Source of the DNA: Apium graveolens
Lineage: Eukaryota > Streptophyta > Magnoliopsida > Apiales > Apiaceae
Direction: 5' to 3'
DNA length: 64,000 nucleotides
Assembly: GCF_009905375.1 (NCBI RefSeq)
Contig: NC_133653.1
Span: 69,698,920 to 69,762,919 of the forward strand
Part shown: positions 44,401-59,953 of the stretch, one piece after another
How the letters are laid out: each line of letters starts with the position of its first letter
Position numbering within the stretch: the first letter of the stretch is position 1
Program-made: the position numbers and the translations under genes
Notes under the pieces: generated by a model
Seen by the model: only the letters and a program-made list of their open reading frames with translations
Database searches by the model: none
Told to the model about the DNA's origin: nothing

Positions 44401-47178
44401 TAACCACTCCGGAAATTGAATCTCCTCAATGAAACCAGCCTCTAAGAGCTTTTCCACTTCCTGCTTTATAGCCTCTTGTCTTTCCGGGGCAAAATTTCTT
44501 TTCTTTTGTTTCACTGTCTTCCGACTTGGATCCACGTTTAGCTTGTGAGTAATTAACTCCGGGTCTATGCCTGGTATATCAGCTGCTGACCATGCAAACA
44601 CATCACTATTTTCTTGCAAAAATTTCACTAACTTCCCTCTAAGGGGCTCCTCTAATGTGGCTCCAATGAAAGTCATCCTCTCAGGATTCTTGGGATCTAA
44701 AGGAACCGAAACCAATTCTTCTGCTGGCCTTCCTCTATTCTCATCATTTTCTCGAACATCCATATCTTCAATAGGAAGAACCTGCCCCCCGACTCCGTCT
44801 GCCCTCAAAGAGGCCACATAACAGCTTCTAGCCATTTTTTGATCTCCTCTCTCTTCTCCAATCCCGTTTCGGGTGGGAAACTTCATGACTGAATGGTAGG
44901 AAGAGGGGACTGCCTTGAAGGCATGTATCCCTGTTCTCCCCATGATAGCATTATAAGTTGAACTAGCCTTTACCACTACGAAATCCAGCATCTGCGTTGC
45001 TTGCCTTGGCTCCGTACCTATGGTGGTTGGCAACTTGATTATCCCTTCCATAAGACATTCTACTCCAGCAAATCCATATATCGGCATGTCAGTTGGTGTT
45101 AACTGGGAGTCGTTATACCCCATCCTTAGAAAGGTGTCGTGGAGCAAGATATCCACAGAAGCACCATTATCCATAAGGACCCTCTTAACCGGGCTATTTC
45201 CTATTATTGGTGTTATGACCAGCGGGTCGTCATGGGGAAACTTCACACCCTCTAGGTCGGAATCATCAAAAGCCAATGTTACTTCTGTCCTGGCCCTCTT
45301 CGGGGCTTCTCCAACAATATGCATAACCTCTCTAGTATATGCCTTTCTGGAATTTTTGGACAATCCAGCAGCAGTTGGACCTCCAAAGATCGTGTTTATC
45401 ACAGGCCCTTGAGGTCTCGGCCCTCCATAAATGGTGTTTATAACTGGTCCTCTAGGTTGGGGATTCCGCCCCTGATCATCTTGGTCCCTCCTACGATCTT
45501 CAAAGTTCTTCCTTCCATTATTATTTCTGTCCCCTCCATCTCCAGTATACTTATTCAATCTTCCTTTTCGAATCAAAAACTCAATTTCATCTTTCAATTG
45601 CCTACACTCATCGGTGTCATGGCCAACATCTTTGTGAAACCTGCAATACTTGCCCCTATCTAGCTTGGCGGGATCAGCCTTCAAGGGCTTAGGCCAGCGA
45701 ATATCTCTGTCTTTCTCAATCTCCATCAAAATCTGACTTCTGGGAGCGTTCAGCTTAGCGTATTCAGTGAACTTTTGCCCAGGTCCTCCCTTCTTGGGGG
45801 TTGAATCAGGGTTTTGTTCGGTTCTAGGATATTTGTCCTTAGCGATATACTCCAAATCAGTTTTTCGTTTCTTGCCTCCAGTGGGCTCATTACTTACTAC
45901 GGTCTTTCTCATACTTTCTTCAACCTTGATATACTTCCCTGCCCTCTCTTGGAGCTGCAACATGCTCTCAGGGGGTCGTTTGGCCAAAGACATCTTAAAA
46001 AACTCGTCCCTAGTTCCTTGTTGCAATGCTATCATGGCTACCTTATCATCAAGATCTGGGACTTTTAAAGCCTCCTTTGTAAAACGATTCAGGTAATCTC
46101 TTAAGGATTCCTTAGCTCCTTGCACAAGACTCATAAGAGATGCTGAACTTTTCTCATGGACCCTTCCACTGATGAATTGCTTAATAAAAGCCTGACTTAG
46201 TTCTCTGAATGATCCAATAGAATTTGGGGGTAGGCGACTGTACCATCTTTGAGCCATACCCGACAGGGTTTGAGGGAAGGCCCGACATTTTATAGCATCA
46301 TTCACGGGTTGCAGCAGCAGTGCATTAGAGAATGTCCTAACATGATTAGCGGGGTCTCCCGTGCCATCATAGGCTTTGATGGTGGGCATCTTGAATTTCC
46401 TTGAGACATGGGCATTCATGATCTCTTCTGTGAAGGGTGGAGTTGGATCATCAGGATCTCCAAGGGGAAGGAGATTGCTAGGATCAGTTCTTGGGACAGC
46501 AGCCCTTCTTCTTACCGGACCATCCAGGTCTATAATAGGAGGAAGATTTCTCCCCCTAGGAGGTATGTGGGATCTGGTGGCTTGGTGAGCCTCCAAATCA
46601 CGTCTCAGCCTTTGGATTTCAGCCTCATGAGCCCTGATCTTTTCCTGCACTTCTTGGGGATTCGCCCCTGGGGTGCTTTGGGGGCGTTGCCTTCCATCGG
46701 CCATTGGCTCTTTTCCAGGACGCCTCCTTCTCGGGGCCACTTCATCATCCGAAGATTCGGAGTCTCTCTCAGTGTATGGACCAGAAAATTCCCGATCCTC
46801 AGGGATAGGATCCAAACCTCGTATATAGGGGGGCGACCGCCCTCGTGCTTCGCTTCGCCCAGCATATCCACTTCCTCCAACCTCAGGGTGAAGGGGCATC
46901 CCATAAGGGGGGTTAGTAGTAACAATAGTTGAATATTCATACCCGACGGGTCGAGAATTCACAGGTATATGTATTTGTTGAACTTGAGGATTCGTACCTT
47001 GAATAATCGGGGGAGTTGTCCCTTGTGGCTGAGGATGAGTTGCCCCTGTCTGGGCTTCCCCCTGAGTAGATGCATAAGTTGAATGGGGAGGAACCTCCAC
47101 GGTTGATGAAATCACCTGGGTTGTCCCTGATGGTGTTCCCTCCTCCAGAGTGCTGGTTGTTCTCCGTGTTCTCGCCAT
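41473..47178 (-). CDS. Tat-lineage gag-pol polyprotein, 1901 aa, uninterrupted
   Basis: One frame from ATG at 47178, about 20 bp inside the primer site. In order it shows a Retrotrans_gag domain (about residues 260-420), a zinc knuckle C-x2-H-x4-H-x4-C (about 510-525) and protease with D-N-G-A-S (about 670). RT has the catalytic Y-V-D-D (about 1040). A standard RNase H follows, then a second archaeal-type RNase H (Y-F-D-G-A-S, N-N-E-A-E-Y-E-A-L, about 1335-1460). Integrase has an HHCC zinc region and a D,D,E core (M-D-I-L-G, T-D-N-G-T-Q-F, about 1620-1730). No chromodomain is seen. Gag and Pol share one frame without a stop or shift, so any Gag excess would need another mechanism. A G-P-V-I-N-T-I unit is duplicated at about residues 579-605. 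Confidence 0.95.
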   Translation of the reverse strand: MARTRRTTSTLEEGTPSGTTQVISSTVEVPPHSTYASTQGEAQTGATHPQPQGTTPPIIQGTNPQVQQIHIPVNSRPVGYEYSTIVTTNPPYGMPLHPEVGGSGYAGRSEARGRSPPYIRGLDPIPEDREFSGPYTERDSESSDDEVAPRRRRPGKEPMADGRQRPQSTPGANPQEVQEKIRAHEAEIQRLRRDLEAHQATRSHIPPRGRNLPPIIDLDGPVRRRAAVPRTDPSNLLPLGDPDDPTPPFTEEIMNAHVSRKFKMPTIKAYDGTGDPANHVRTFSNALLLQPVNDAIKCRAFPQTLSGMAQRWYSRLPPNSIGSFRELSQAFIKQFISGRVHEKSSASLMSLVQGAKESLRDYLNRFTKEALKVPDLDDKVAMIALQQGTRDEFFKMSLAKRPPESMLQLQERAGKYIKVEESMRKTVVSNEPTGGKKRKTDLEYIAKDKYPRTEQNPDSTPKKGGPGQKFTEYAKLNAPRSQILMEIEKDRDIRWPKPLKADPAKLDRGKYCRFHKDVGHDTDECRQLKDEIEFLIRKGRLNKYTGDGGDRNNNGRKNFEDRRRDQDDQGRNPQPRGPVINTIYGGPRPQGPVINTIFGGPTAAGLSKNSRKAYTREVMHIVGEAPKRARTEVTLAFDDSDLEGVKFPHDDPLVITPIIGNSPVKRVLMDNGASVDILLHDTFLRMGYNDSQLTPTDMPIYGFAGVECLMEGIIKLPTTIGTEPRQATQMLDFVVVKASSTYNAIMGRTGIHAFKAVPSSYHSVMKFPTRNGIGEERGDQKMARSCYVASLRADGVGGQVLPIEDMDVRENDENRGRPAEELVSVPLDPKNPERMTFIGATLEEPLRGKLVKFLQENSDVFAWSAADIPGIDPELITHKLNVDPSRKTVKQKKRNFAPERQEAIKQEVEKLLEAGFIEEIQFPEWLANLVMVKKANEKWRMCIDFTDLNDACPKDCFPLPRIDTLIDATAGHEMLSFMDGFSGYNQIKMHKDDIPKVSFITDFGVYCYLVMAFGLKNAGATYQRLVNKIFKDLIGKTMEVYVDDMLVKSLVKTDHITHLREAFEVLRYHKMMLNPTKCAFGVGSGKFLGLMVSKRGIEANPDKIKAILDMEPPKTVKDVQKLTGRVAALGRFISKSGDKCLSFFKSLKNIKDFVWSEENQKAFEELKKYMGQAPLLAKPVLSEVLFLYLAVSESALSAVLVKEELKVQKPVYYVSKILHDAELNYSAIEKFALALVMASRKLRPYFQAHQIEVLTNQPLRNIIHSPKASGRLIKWAIELGEFDLKYKPRTAIKAQALADFVVECTIPNQEVGGQEDTIPQDKGVDNGDKEKEYWVLYFDGASKTNSSGAGLVLQSPDGFLIEYAMKLDFPTTNNEAEYEALIAGLGLAGTLRVKNLKVRGDSKLIISQVKGEFEARDDTMAKYARLVRAVMTQFNECHVEHIPREENAKADALSKFASSEIEESSGSVYFRVLKTRSIDVKLVAPVGLGTSWIDPIKAHIQTGWLPNDATEARKLTVRALRYSLIDGILYKRSFVVPYLRCLRPDEARLALEEVHEGICGQHLGGRALAHKITRLGFYWPEMMADAKEYVKKCDRCQKHAPVARQPPEMLTSINSPIPFAMWGMDILGPFPMATAQRKFLIVAIDYFTKWIEAKPLAKITTKQVAQFLWENIMCRYGIPRILVTDNGTQFNNEEFKKYCGENEIELRFTSVAHPQANGQAEVANRIILDGLKKRIEKSRNNWVDEILPILWAYRTTCRVTTNATPFMLAYGAEAVVPVEISHSSPRIQAFDEKENEEGQKLALDLIDEVRDKAHAKIVEYQKKASFYYNLRVKERFFKQGDLVLRKIEASGVGQKGKLAPNWEGPYRVKSVQGRGTYKLETMDGFEVPRTWHAQNLKVYYV

Positions 47179-47195
47179 GGTTGTTGTTGCGCTGT

Positions 47196-47213
47196 TCCCA
47201 CAGACGGCGCCAA
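47196..47213 (-). promoter_or_regulatory. Primer binding site of the Tat element
   Basis: The minus strand reads TTTGGCGCCGTCTGTGGG right after the LTR. TGGCGCCG matches the 3' end of plant tRNA-Asp as used by Athila/Tat elements. The assignment beyond the first eight bases is uncertain. Confidence 0.7.
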
Positions 47214-47214
47214 A

Positions 47215-47785
47215 TGTTATGGATTAAAACTACTATATATAATTGCTGTATTTAATACTAAGGAACGTGAGCTCCAAGGCTCGATTTGACTGCTCTTGTA
47301 TTTCGTGACTCAATCTGCCTTAACAAGATGCCTACGTACCTTGCTGATTGCCAAGGATCAAGTCAAAAAACGTAGTTCTGATTGGTGGGGGTGAGACCCC
47401 TTATATAGATGCGGGAGTCCTTGAATTGGACTTGGTATAGGAGACTTGGTGGATAAGCCTCTGAATTAGGATAGACTTAGGAGTCCTAGGAAGTAGGAAG
47501 CTGATTCCTTATCCTTTTAGGTCCCCTTGAGGCTAATCTCTAAGGATTTATATCCTCATCGGGACTCTTTTCAACATCTGATTTCTCCCTTATTAATTAA
47601 TTACGAAATTAATTAATAATCAGGGCTTTTTGGGCCTTTATTATTCCACCAGGCCTGATCTGGTCCGTCAGGCTTAACCTTTCTGGTCTGAATATTATAC
47701 ATCTTATTATTGGGCCTAGCAGCCCACAGCTTGTACAATTAATGCAGTATTTAATTATACAATCATAATTTATTTATCCCTATCA
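47215..47785 (-). repeat. 5' LTR of the Tat element
   Basis: 571 bp, TGTTATGG to CCCTATCA on the plus strand, with two substitutions relative to 37336-37906. As the 5' LTR it would hold the promoter for gag-pol. Confidence 0.95.
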
Positions 47786-47790
47786 CTAAC
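47786..47790. repeat. Right target-site duplication of the Tat element
   Basis: CTAAC, identical to 37331-37335. Confidence 0.95.
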
Positions 47791-48168
47791 CAAAAAACAA
47801 AAAAGGCAAGAAAGAAGTTGAGTAGAATTATATATTAAGGGTGGATAATAATTCATTGATTTTGTAGTTATATTAGATAATTGATTAATTTTTTTTAACA
47901 AAATTATTTTTGTTTAAGTTTTATTTTGGAAGGTGTTAGCGTACTGTGTTAACCAACCAACCAAACGAAACCATGTTTTTATCATTATATATTATAAATT
48001 TTAATTTTAATAATATGTTGGTTATATGATGCGATCTTATATCCCTTGAATAATAATTTTTAAAATTATATTTAATGTTCCTTATCAATTTGATCTGACG
48101 GCTCTAGATTGCTGAAAAAAATGAATAACCAAATTTATTATATTTTGTCTTTAATATAATAGTATAGA

Positions 48169-48418
48169 TATATTTGTCAATTTAGAAAAAAAATTGAGAA
48201 AACATTTTTAACAAACAAAATTAAAATATATATTTCAGATCAACACAGGAGCCATGACTATGACTCTTATGACAGTAATGAAACAATAAAAGGGAAATGA
48301 TACACCTCACCTGCGTACCCTTATATAAATCCCCCACATTTGAATTTTTACAAAGTCCCACCCAAACCACAAACCACCAATCTCACTCTTGCACTCTCTT
48401 CCTACAAGAAAACCAAAA
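48169..48418 (+). promoter_or_regulatory. Promoter and 5' UTR region of the maturase gene
   Basis: Between the Helitron-like end and the ATG at 48419 there are only 250 bp. A TATA-like CTTATATAAATC lies near 48320. Pyrimidine-rich CTCACTCTTGCACTCTCTTC follows about 60 bp later. The Helitron therefore sits directly at the promoter of an intact gene. Confidence 0.5.
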
Positions 48419-50536
48419 ATGCCACTTAGGCAAAACATCAAACACCTTGCGCGCATCTCCCCTCTCCGCTCATTGTCCCACTCCACAACCCACCACAACC
48501 GCCCCCACCCACCTAAACCTCACCCTCCACCTCCCCAACAAGACCCCTACAATCTCCTCAAAGAAGACCCCATCCAAGTCCTCTCAGACCTCTGGGTCCG
48601 ATCCTTTTCGCATCACCACAACACGCAAAACCCAACCCCACCTAAACCCTTCACAAATATAACTGGATATTTATCAAAACTTGATCTTTGGGTGTTAGCT
48701 TATCAACGCACTTGTGCTCACGTGACGGGCTCATTTCCGCCCCGTAATGCCATACATTTTAATGTCCTTTCTGATCTTCTTTCGTTACGTAATGCGGTGA
48801 TTCATAGTCAGTTTCTGTGGAATAAGAAGATTGGGGAGGGTGTGTATTTACGTAGTCCTAATGAAAAACCCGTGTTGACAAATATTTCAAGACGGAAACT
48901 TGAGGCGATTTTGAGTGATCCTACACCCACATTTCAGGACCGGGTTGTTCAGGAGGCGCTGTTGATGATTCTTGAACCGATATTTGAGCCGAGGTTTTCG
49001 CCAAAGTCGCATGCTTTTCGGCCTGGTAGGAATGCACATTCGGTTATTAGGACGATTAGGAGTAATTTCTCGGGGTATCTTTGGTTTTTGAAAGGTGATT
49101 TAACTCAGTTTTTTGATGATGTAGATACGAATATTGTGATGCGTTTTGTTGGAAATGTAGTTAAGGATAAGAAAGTAATTAGGTTGATTAAATCTGGGTT
49201 GCGAGTGAGGAATGGAATTCAATGTGCTGATGATGGTAGGGGTGAGTTTGATAAGAAGAATAGACAAGAGAAGAAAAAGGGGTCAACGAGAAAAAAGATT
49301 CTGAATGAGAATGAGCCGAAACCTGATCCTTATTGGTTGAGGACATTCTTTGATTTTGCGCCAGAGGAAGCGACTAAGGTACCTAATTATGGTGGTTGTG
49401 GAATTCTTAGTCCATTGCTTGCAAATATATGTCTTAATGAATTAGATCATATGATGGAAGATAAATTATTACAATTTTTTCACCCATCTAGGTTAGATTC
49501 GATATGGAAAGATTCTGTTAATGATGGTTCTCATAACCCTTCTTGGCCGGAGTTTGTTCCAGCTAGTGGGAAGGAGAAATCAAGAAAAATGGATTATATT
49601 CGATTTGGGGGTCACTTTTTGATTGGAATTAGGGGACCGAGAGAAGATGCAGTTGAAACTCGGAAAGAAATAATTGAATTTTGTGACAGTAATTTTGGTA
49701 TAAGGTTAGATAATTCAAGGCTGGAGATTGAACATGTAACCAGGGGTGTTGAGTTCTTGGATCATATTATATCTAGACGAGTAATTTACCCAACTCTACG
49801 CTACACAGCAACTGGTGGTAATATTGTGAATGAGAAAGGTGTAGGAACGTTGCTTTCTGTAACGGCTAGCTTACCAAATTGCATTAAGCAATTCAGACGG
49901 CTTAAGTTTGTTAAGGGTGACAGGGATCCTGAACCACTGCCTTGCACTCCAATGCTTTATTCAGGCCAGGCTCACACCAATGCTCAAATGAATAAGTTTC
50001 TCGAGACCATGGCGGATTGGTTTAGATATGCAGATAACCGGAAGAAAATTGTGGGTTTTTGTGCTTATGTGATTCGAAGTTCTCTTGCTAAATTATATGC
50101 GGCAAGGTATAGGCTGAAATCTCGTGCCAAGGTGTACAAGATTGCGTCACGTAATCTTAGCCGGCCCTTGGTAGAAAGTACTAACAACTCTGCTCCAGAA
50201 TATTCAGATCTTCTGAGAATGGGGCTAGTTGATGCCATAGAAGGAGTTCAGTTTTCTCACATGTCTTCAATTCCATCATGTGATTACACTGTATTTCCTA
50301 GAAACTGGATTCCAGACCATGAGCGAGTAATACACGAGTATATCAACTTGCAAAATCCGAAATTTTTCTGCGAACTGCAAAGATCAATCAAAAAACAAGG
50401 TTTAACATTGCCTCAAGACGAGATATCTGAGATTGTCTGGGACTATAAAACTCTTGGAGTGCGAAGCTACCAGTCTTCTTCCGAGAAAGACACTAATAAT
50501 GCTTCCAAGGACGTTGCGCTATCATTAGAAGTCTAG
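48419..50536 (+). CDS. Nuclear-encoded group II intron maturase (nMAT1/nMAT2 type)
   Basis: An intronless gene of 705 aa. I take the ATG at 48419 (context AAAAATGCC) because the frame further upstream has no ATG. The start M-P-L-R-Q-N-I-K-H-L-A-R is basic and lacks acidic residues, so mitochondrial import is likely. RT-like blocks follow: F-R-P-G-R-N-A-H-S (about residue 198), K-G-D-L-T-Q-F-F-D-D-V-D (about 226) and G-I-L-S-P-L-L-A-N (about 329). At the catalytic YADD position it reads F-G-G-H (about 395), so reverse transcription should be lost. The maturase domain X is well kept (A-D-N-R-K-K-I-V, R-S-S-L-A-K-L-Y-A-A-R, about 535-570). There is no HNH endonuclease. These proteins help splice group II introns of mitochondrial genes. 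The length agrees with the nMAT1/nMAT2 group; I cannot decide between the two. Confidence 0.9.
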   Translation: MPLRQNIKHLARISPLRSLSHSTTHHNRPHPPKPHPPPPQQDPYNLLKEDPIQVLSDLWVRSFSHHHNTQNPTPPKPFTNITGYLSKLDLWVLAYQRTCAHVTGSFPPRNAIHFNVLSDLLSLRNAVIHSQFLWNKKIGEGVYLRSPNEKPVLTNISRRKLEAILSDPTPTFQDRVVQEALLMILEPIFEPRFSPKSHAFRPGRNAHSVIRTIRSNFSGYLWFLKGDLTQFFDDVDTNIVMRFVGNVVKDKKVIRLIKSGLRVRNGIQCADDGRGEFDKKNRQEKKKGSTRKKILNENEPKPDPYWLRTFFDFAPEEATKVPNYGGCGILSPLLANICLNELDHMMEDKLLQFFHPSRLDSIWKDSVNDGSHNPSWPEFVPASGKEKSRKMDYIRFGGHFLIGIRGPREDAVETRKEIIEFCDSNFGIRLDNSRLEIEHVTRGVEFLDHIISRRVIYPTLRYTATGGNIVNEKGVGTLLSVTASLPNCIKQFRRLKFVKGDRDPEPLPCTPMLYSGQAHTNAQMNKFLETMADWFRYADNRKKIVGFCAYVIRSSLAKLYAARYRLKSRAKVYKIASRNLSRPLVESTNNSAPEYSDLLRMGLVDAIEGVQFSHMSSIPSCDYTVFPRNWIPDHERVIHEYINLQNPKFFCELQRSIKKQGLTLPQDEISEIVWDYKTLGVRSYQSSSEKDTNNASKDVALSLEV

Positions 50537-53488
50537 TTTTGTTGAGAAAAGGTTGATTGGCAGCAAAAAATAATCCTAAACGTATCATTAGCATGCTCCA
50601 TCTCCATGGAACTGAAAGACACTGAGGTACTTCTTCTAAAGCATCTCTCACTTAAATGCACACGCTCCTTTTTTAATGGGAATATGTGACAGTTTATTAA
50701 TTAAAATGCCGGCGGGTTTTAGGAGGATCTCTATTGCTATATTTATGCACACTTGTCTCCACAGAGGCCTGAAACCTCAATTTCCCACTTGATGGAGAGT
50801 GTATGATACCACCGGAGCACTGCCCCTTTGGTAAAATTTCATTTTCCAGAAGATCTTAAAGTACAAAGTTATATCAGAAGTAGTTAGAGTTCTGCACGAA
50901 ATTGAAATTAGCGCAGAAACTTTGAAGTATATGGCCCATATAATAATTTTTATGTATGTAGAAAAATAAATTCAATATGATCTCTTGCGAGTGTATTTAT
51001 TATAGACATGGTAATCTCTGTTTTTGCAGATCTCTACCACTGCTGTATTTAAGTTCACAATGAAATATCAACCAATCAAGTGATCCCCAAGTGCTGGAAA
51101 AAGTTCTTCTAGTGCTAGAGGCTATAGTAGGCTGGGCAATCACTAGAGGAGTTCTAGGATTCAGTTGTCTCCTCCCCCTCCCGTATACTGTATGTAAAAA
51201 ATCTATCTACCAAAATAAATATAATTCACAATGAGATATTGAGTAATGAATATTAGTAGAAGGGGGTATTCCAGTCTTCCAGATTAGGATTGCAATGAGG
51301 ATATGTGATAGTGTGAGATCTAGCGGCAAATGAAATAATTAGATCAACTTTTACGAATCTAAGGTTTTCACTTTGTATTTGCAGTCAACTAGTGCGAAGG
51401 ATTGCCCTAGAAAAGCTCGTCCTATGGAACAATCAACAACATGAAGGCTGAGCTTCCAAGTTCCAAAAAAGCTTCAGCAGAGAATCTGACTGGTCTCAGT
51501 TTAGTCTGCCTTGAGTAGATCCGGTGATTGGTAAAAAGTTAAAATTGTTTCCTACTGGATCTCAGTTGAATATGAAGACATTCAAGTTGCAAGTCTGTAT
51601 ACGGACAGGGAGAAGACTAACACAACTTCAGGATTGGCACAATGTACATGATGGCACAATGTACATGAAGTTTGATGATTTTGACATGGTATCCACCGTA
51701 ATGGTAATTTTCATGTATAGATAACATAGCTGAATTATAAATAGACACTTTACGGGCACTCTTCTCATTTACTCTATGAATGATTCTGGAAAAACCAGTT
51801 ATAGAAAAAGAAAGCTGGTTATCATGATCAGAGCAGCACGTGATTCGTGCTACCACTACTATGTTCTTGTTGCTAAATATAAGGTAGAATGGTAACCTTT
51901 GCATTCTAATATGTTATTAAGCTTTAATTTACATTTAGCTGATTATCATGATTTTGATTGGTGGTTAAAAAAAGGAAACAAGTTTGCAAGACAGTGTAGG
52001 AATAAAAATAATAGCAAAGTGTGCCGGAAGTAATATACTAAGAGATTTACATTATTTACATCTACATAAATCTATACTGCAAATATACGCGGCATCAACC
52101 AGTTTAAAAGTGCATGAGTTTGGTTGTTAAGGAAGCATTGAAAATAGTTACCAAGCTTAGGCTGTCAAGTTGCAACAATCACCATGCAAGCTTACACTAT
52201 CCTCAGTTTGACCTGTTTTGATCCTCCAATTCTCCGGCAAGTCCCTGCAGTTAGTTTGTCATAAGAATGTCGTGATGTCCTAGGAATGCAAAGCCAAAAG
52301 TAAAGAAAACAAGACTTTATGCAACAACTGCCTTTGTTCAAGGAAAAAAATGACAGTACAAATTATGCAACAGCTGACTTTGTTCAAGCAAAAAAATGAC
52401 AGTACAAACCAAAGTATTACTCCCTTCGTCCCGTTTATTTTCACACGTGTACTGTTTGCACGTATTTCGAGAACAGTGCACGTATTTCGAGGCATCTATA
52501 AAGTATAGTTTAATATTGTTTTTTTTAAAAAAATTTTAAACATGAAATTTTTATTTAGAAATTTTTTTTTTAAAAAATATTGTAGAGTTATATTTTAAAG
52601 GAGTATTAAAAATGTGCCAAAAAGTAATGTATTCATTATTATCATTGTTCTCAGAGATGTTTCTATCATGCTGATTATTTTTTTTATCAAATGAGCAGGG
52701 TAAATAATCTTGTATTCATTCATTTTGACATATTTCACATCTCAAATTTAACGCCTCTTGATTTTTTGTATGACCCTTAGCTACGAATTTTTAAAATATT
52801 ATTTAAGAATTTTGTTCAATCATCTATCCAGCAAGTTGATGCCAGAAAGGCAGAAACTTTAGAAAAGAGTGAAACTGTACATATCTTAGAAGTCAATGTT
52901 ATATGAATTCGGTAACCGAAGAGATTTAAGTTATTTATTTATAATTAATTATTTAGAATTAATCGGAGAAAAATTGGATAATATTTTAATTAAATTTAAT
53001 TCAAAATTCTTATTTTATTAGTAATTTATAAAGTACCATATATTTATCATATAACATAATTTATATTTATTTAAATTATATTTTATATTGAATAGTTTAT
53101 TTTCAATAATACCGATCAAGAAAAACACGTAAGAATTAATCGAATTTTAAAAATGGGATAGATCATGTATTTTATAAAATATTAATAAGGAATTAATCGT
53201 TAAAATCGGGAATTTTTATATTCATGTTTGAACTCAATAATCTTAATTTTCATAAGATTTTGACAAGATTTCCTTTTTTTAATTTTTTTTTAAGAAAAAG
53301 TGAATATCATTAAAATTTTAGAAAAGCGAAGCTGGTCAAATTCTCAGCTTTGTTTTGTTGGTAGAGTAGATTCTTTTAGTGCATCTTCATAGCTAGAGTT
53401 AAAACACACATGCTACCCCCCTGTATAACATATAATCTCTCCGGACTCTCCCTCAACGATCAACTGTGCTTGATTAGATTTTACAGAG
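50537..53488. other. Intergenic region between the maturase and katanin-like loci
   Basis: The maturase 3' UTR should occupy the first few hundred bases. Near 52429 the sequence ACTCCCTTCGTCCCGTTTATTTT resembles the end of a Stowaway-type MITE, but no partner end is seen. A block GTTCAAG-AAAAAAATGACAGTACAAA is duplicated at about 52336 and 52383. The rest is AT-rich, with no frame I can support. Confidence 0.5.
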
Positions 53489-59516
<6,028 letters not shown>

Positions 59517-59953
59517 GTATGTTACTTTATACATCATACCCAACTATCCATGCAGTTCAGTATTTTTTAAATATCAGAGAATGCCCTTGGTTGTAAATGG
59601 TACATATGTTAACTTAGAGGTAATCATACATTATGGCATAAAATAGAAAGATCACTCTTTAGAAAACCTAACAATCGTTTAAATCCTTTGAAATTCTCAT
59701 GCACCTGAAATAGCAGCCATGACGCAGTGAATATGTACACCGATATACCGGTTTATTGTTATGAAAACATTAGAGGAGAGTGGGGAAGCGTATGAAATCT
59801 TCACTATTCTTTCCCAATCACCTTTAAGCAGGTTTGTAATTTTCGCTTAGTGGAAATTGTTTGAACAACTTCTTTATCAAAAAAGTTTACTGGTAAAGGC
59901 ACTCCTCACATAAATATTGAGGGGAAAAATACCAAAGTTAACTATTTCAAACC
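59517..59953. other. Remainder of the katanin-like locus up to the LTR
   Basis: Starts as an intron (GTATGTTAC). I searched it for the final exon of the ATPase (Vps4 C-terminal region) and saw none. No other feature. Confidence 0.5.

Larger units (their letters stand above)
37336..47785 (-). mobile_element. Complete young Ty3/gypsy element of the Tat lineage, 10.45 kb
   Basis: Two 571-bp LTRs differ at only two positions and are flanked by a perfect CTAAC duplication. The primer site, one uninterrupted gag-pol frame and the polypurine tract are all in place on the minus strand. The dual RNase H (a second, archaeal-type domain before integrase) marks the Tat lineage. Between the end of pol and the 3' LTR lie a three-exon gene on the opposite strand and several tandem repeats, features known from Tat/Retand-type elements. 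Nothing visible prevents it from being autonomous. Confidence 0.95.
36633..48168 (-). mobile_element. Helitron-like non-autonomous element, split by the Tat retrotransposon
   Basis: On the minus strand the sequence at 48168 starts TCTATACTATTATATTAAAG, the usual 5' end of a common plant Helitron group, preceded by A. At the other end the minus strand has the hairpin CCCGTGCATCGCACGAG (about 36643-36661). About 7 bases later comes GTAG followed by T, one substitution from the expected CTRR-T end. Without the inserted Tat element (37336-47785 plus its duplication) the element is about 1.1 kb, AT-rich and without Rep/helicase coding. A 36-bp direct repeat (ATCACATATCAATACTATATT) lies at about 36894 and 36939. 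Confidence 0.55.

Noticed and set aside
41500..46950. Numerous plus-strand frames opposite the Tat polyprotein (for example 42689-43171 and 46408-46932)
   Set aside because: They are mirror frames of a conserved coding region with biased codons. None has splice or promoter evidence, unlike the gene at 39264-41113.
48389..48418. Upstream extension of the maturase start
   Set aside because: The frame upstream of 48419 begins with TTG, not ATG. The ATG at 48419 has a good context and gives a sensible targeting sequence.
52429..52495. Stowaway MITE
   Set aside because: Only one end-like sequence (CTCCCTTCGTCCC) is visible. No matching inverted end or TA duplication was found.
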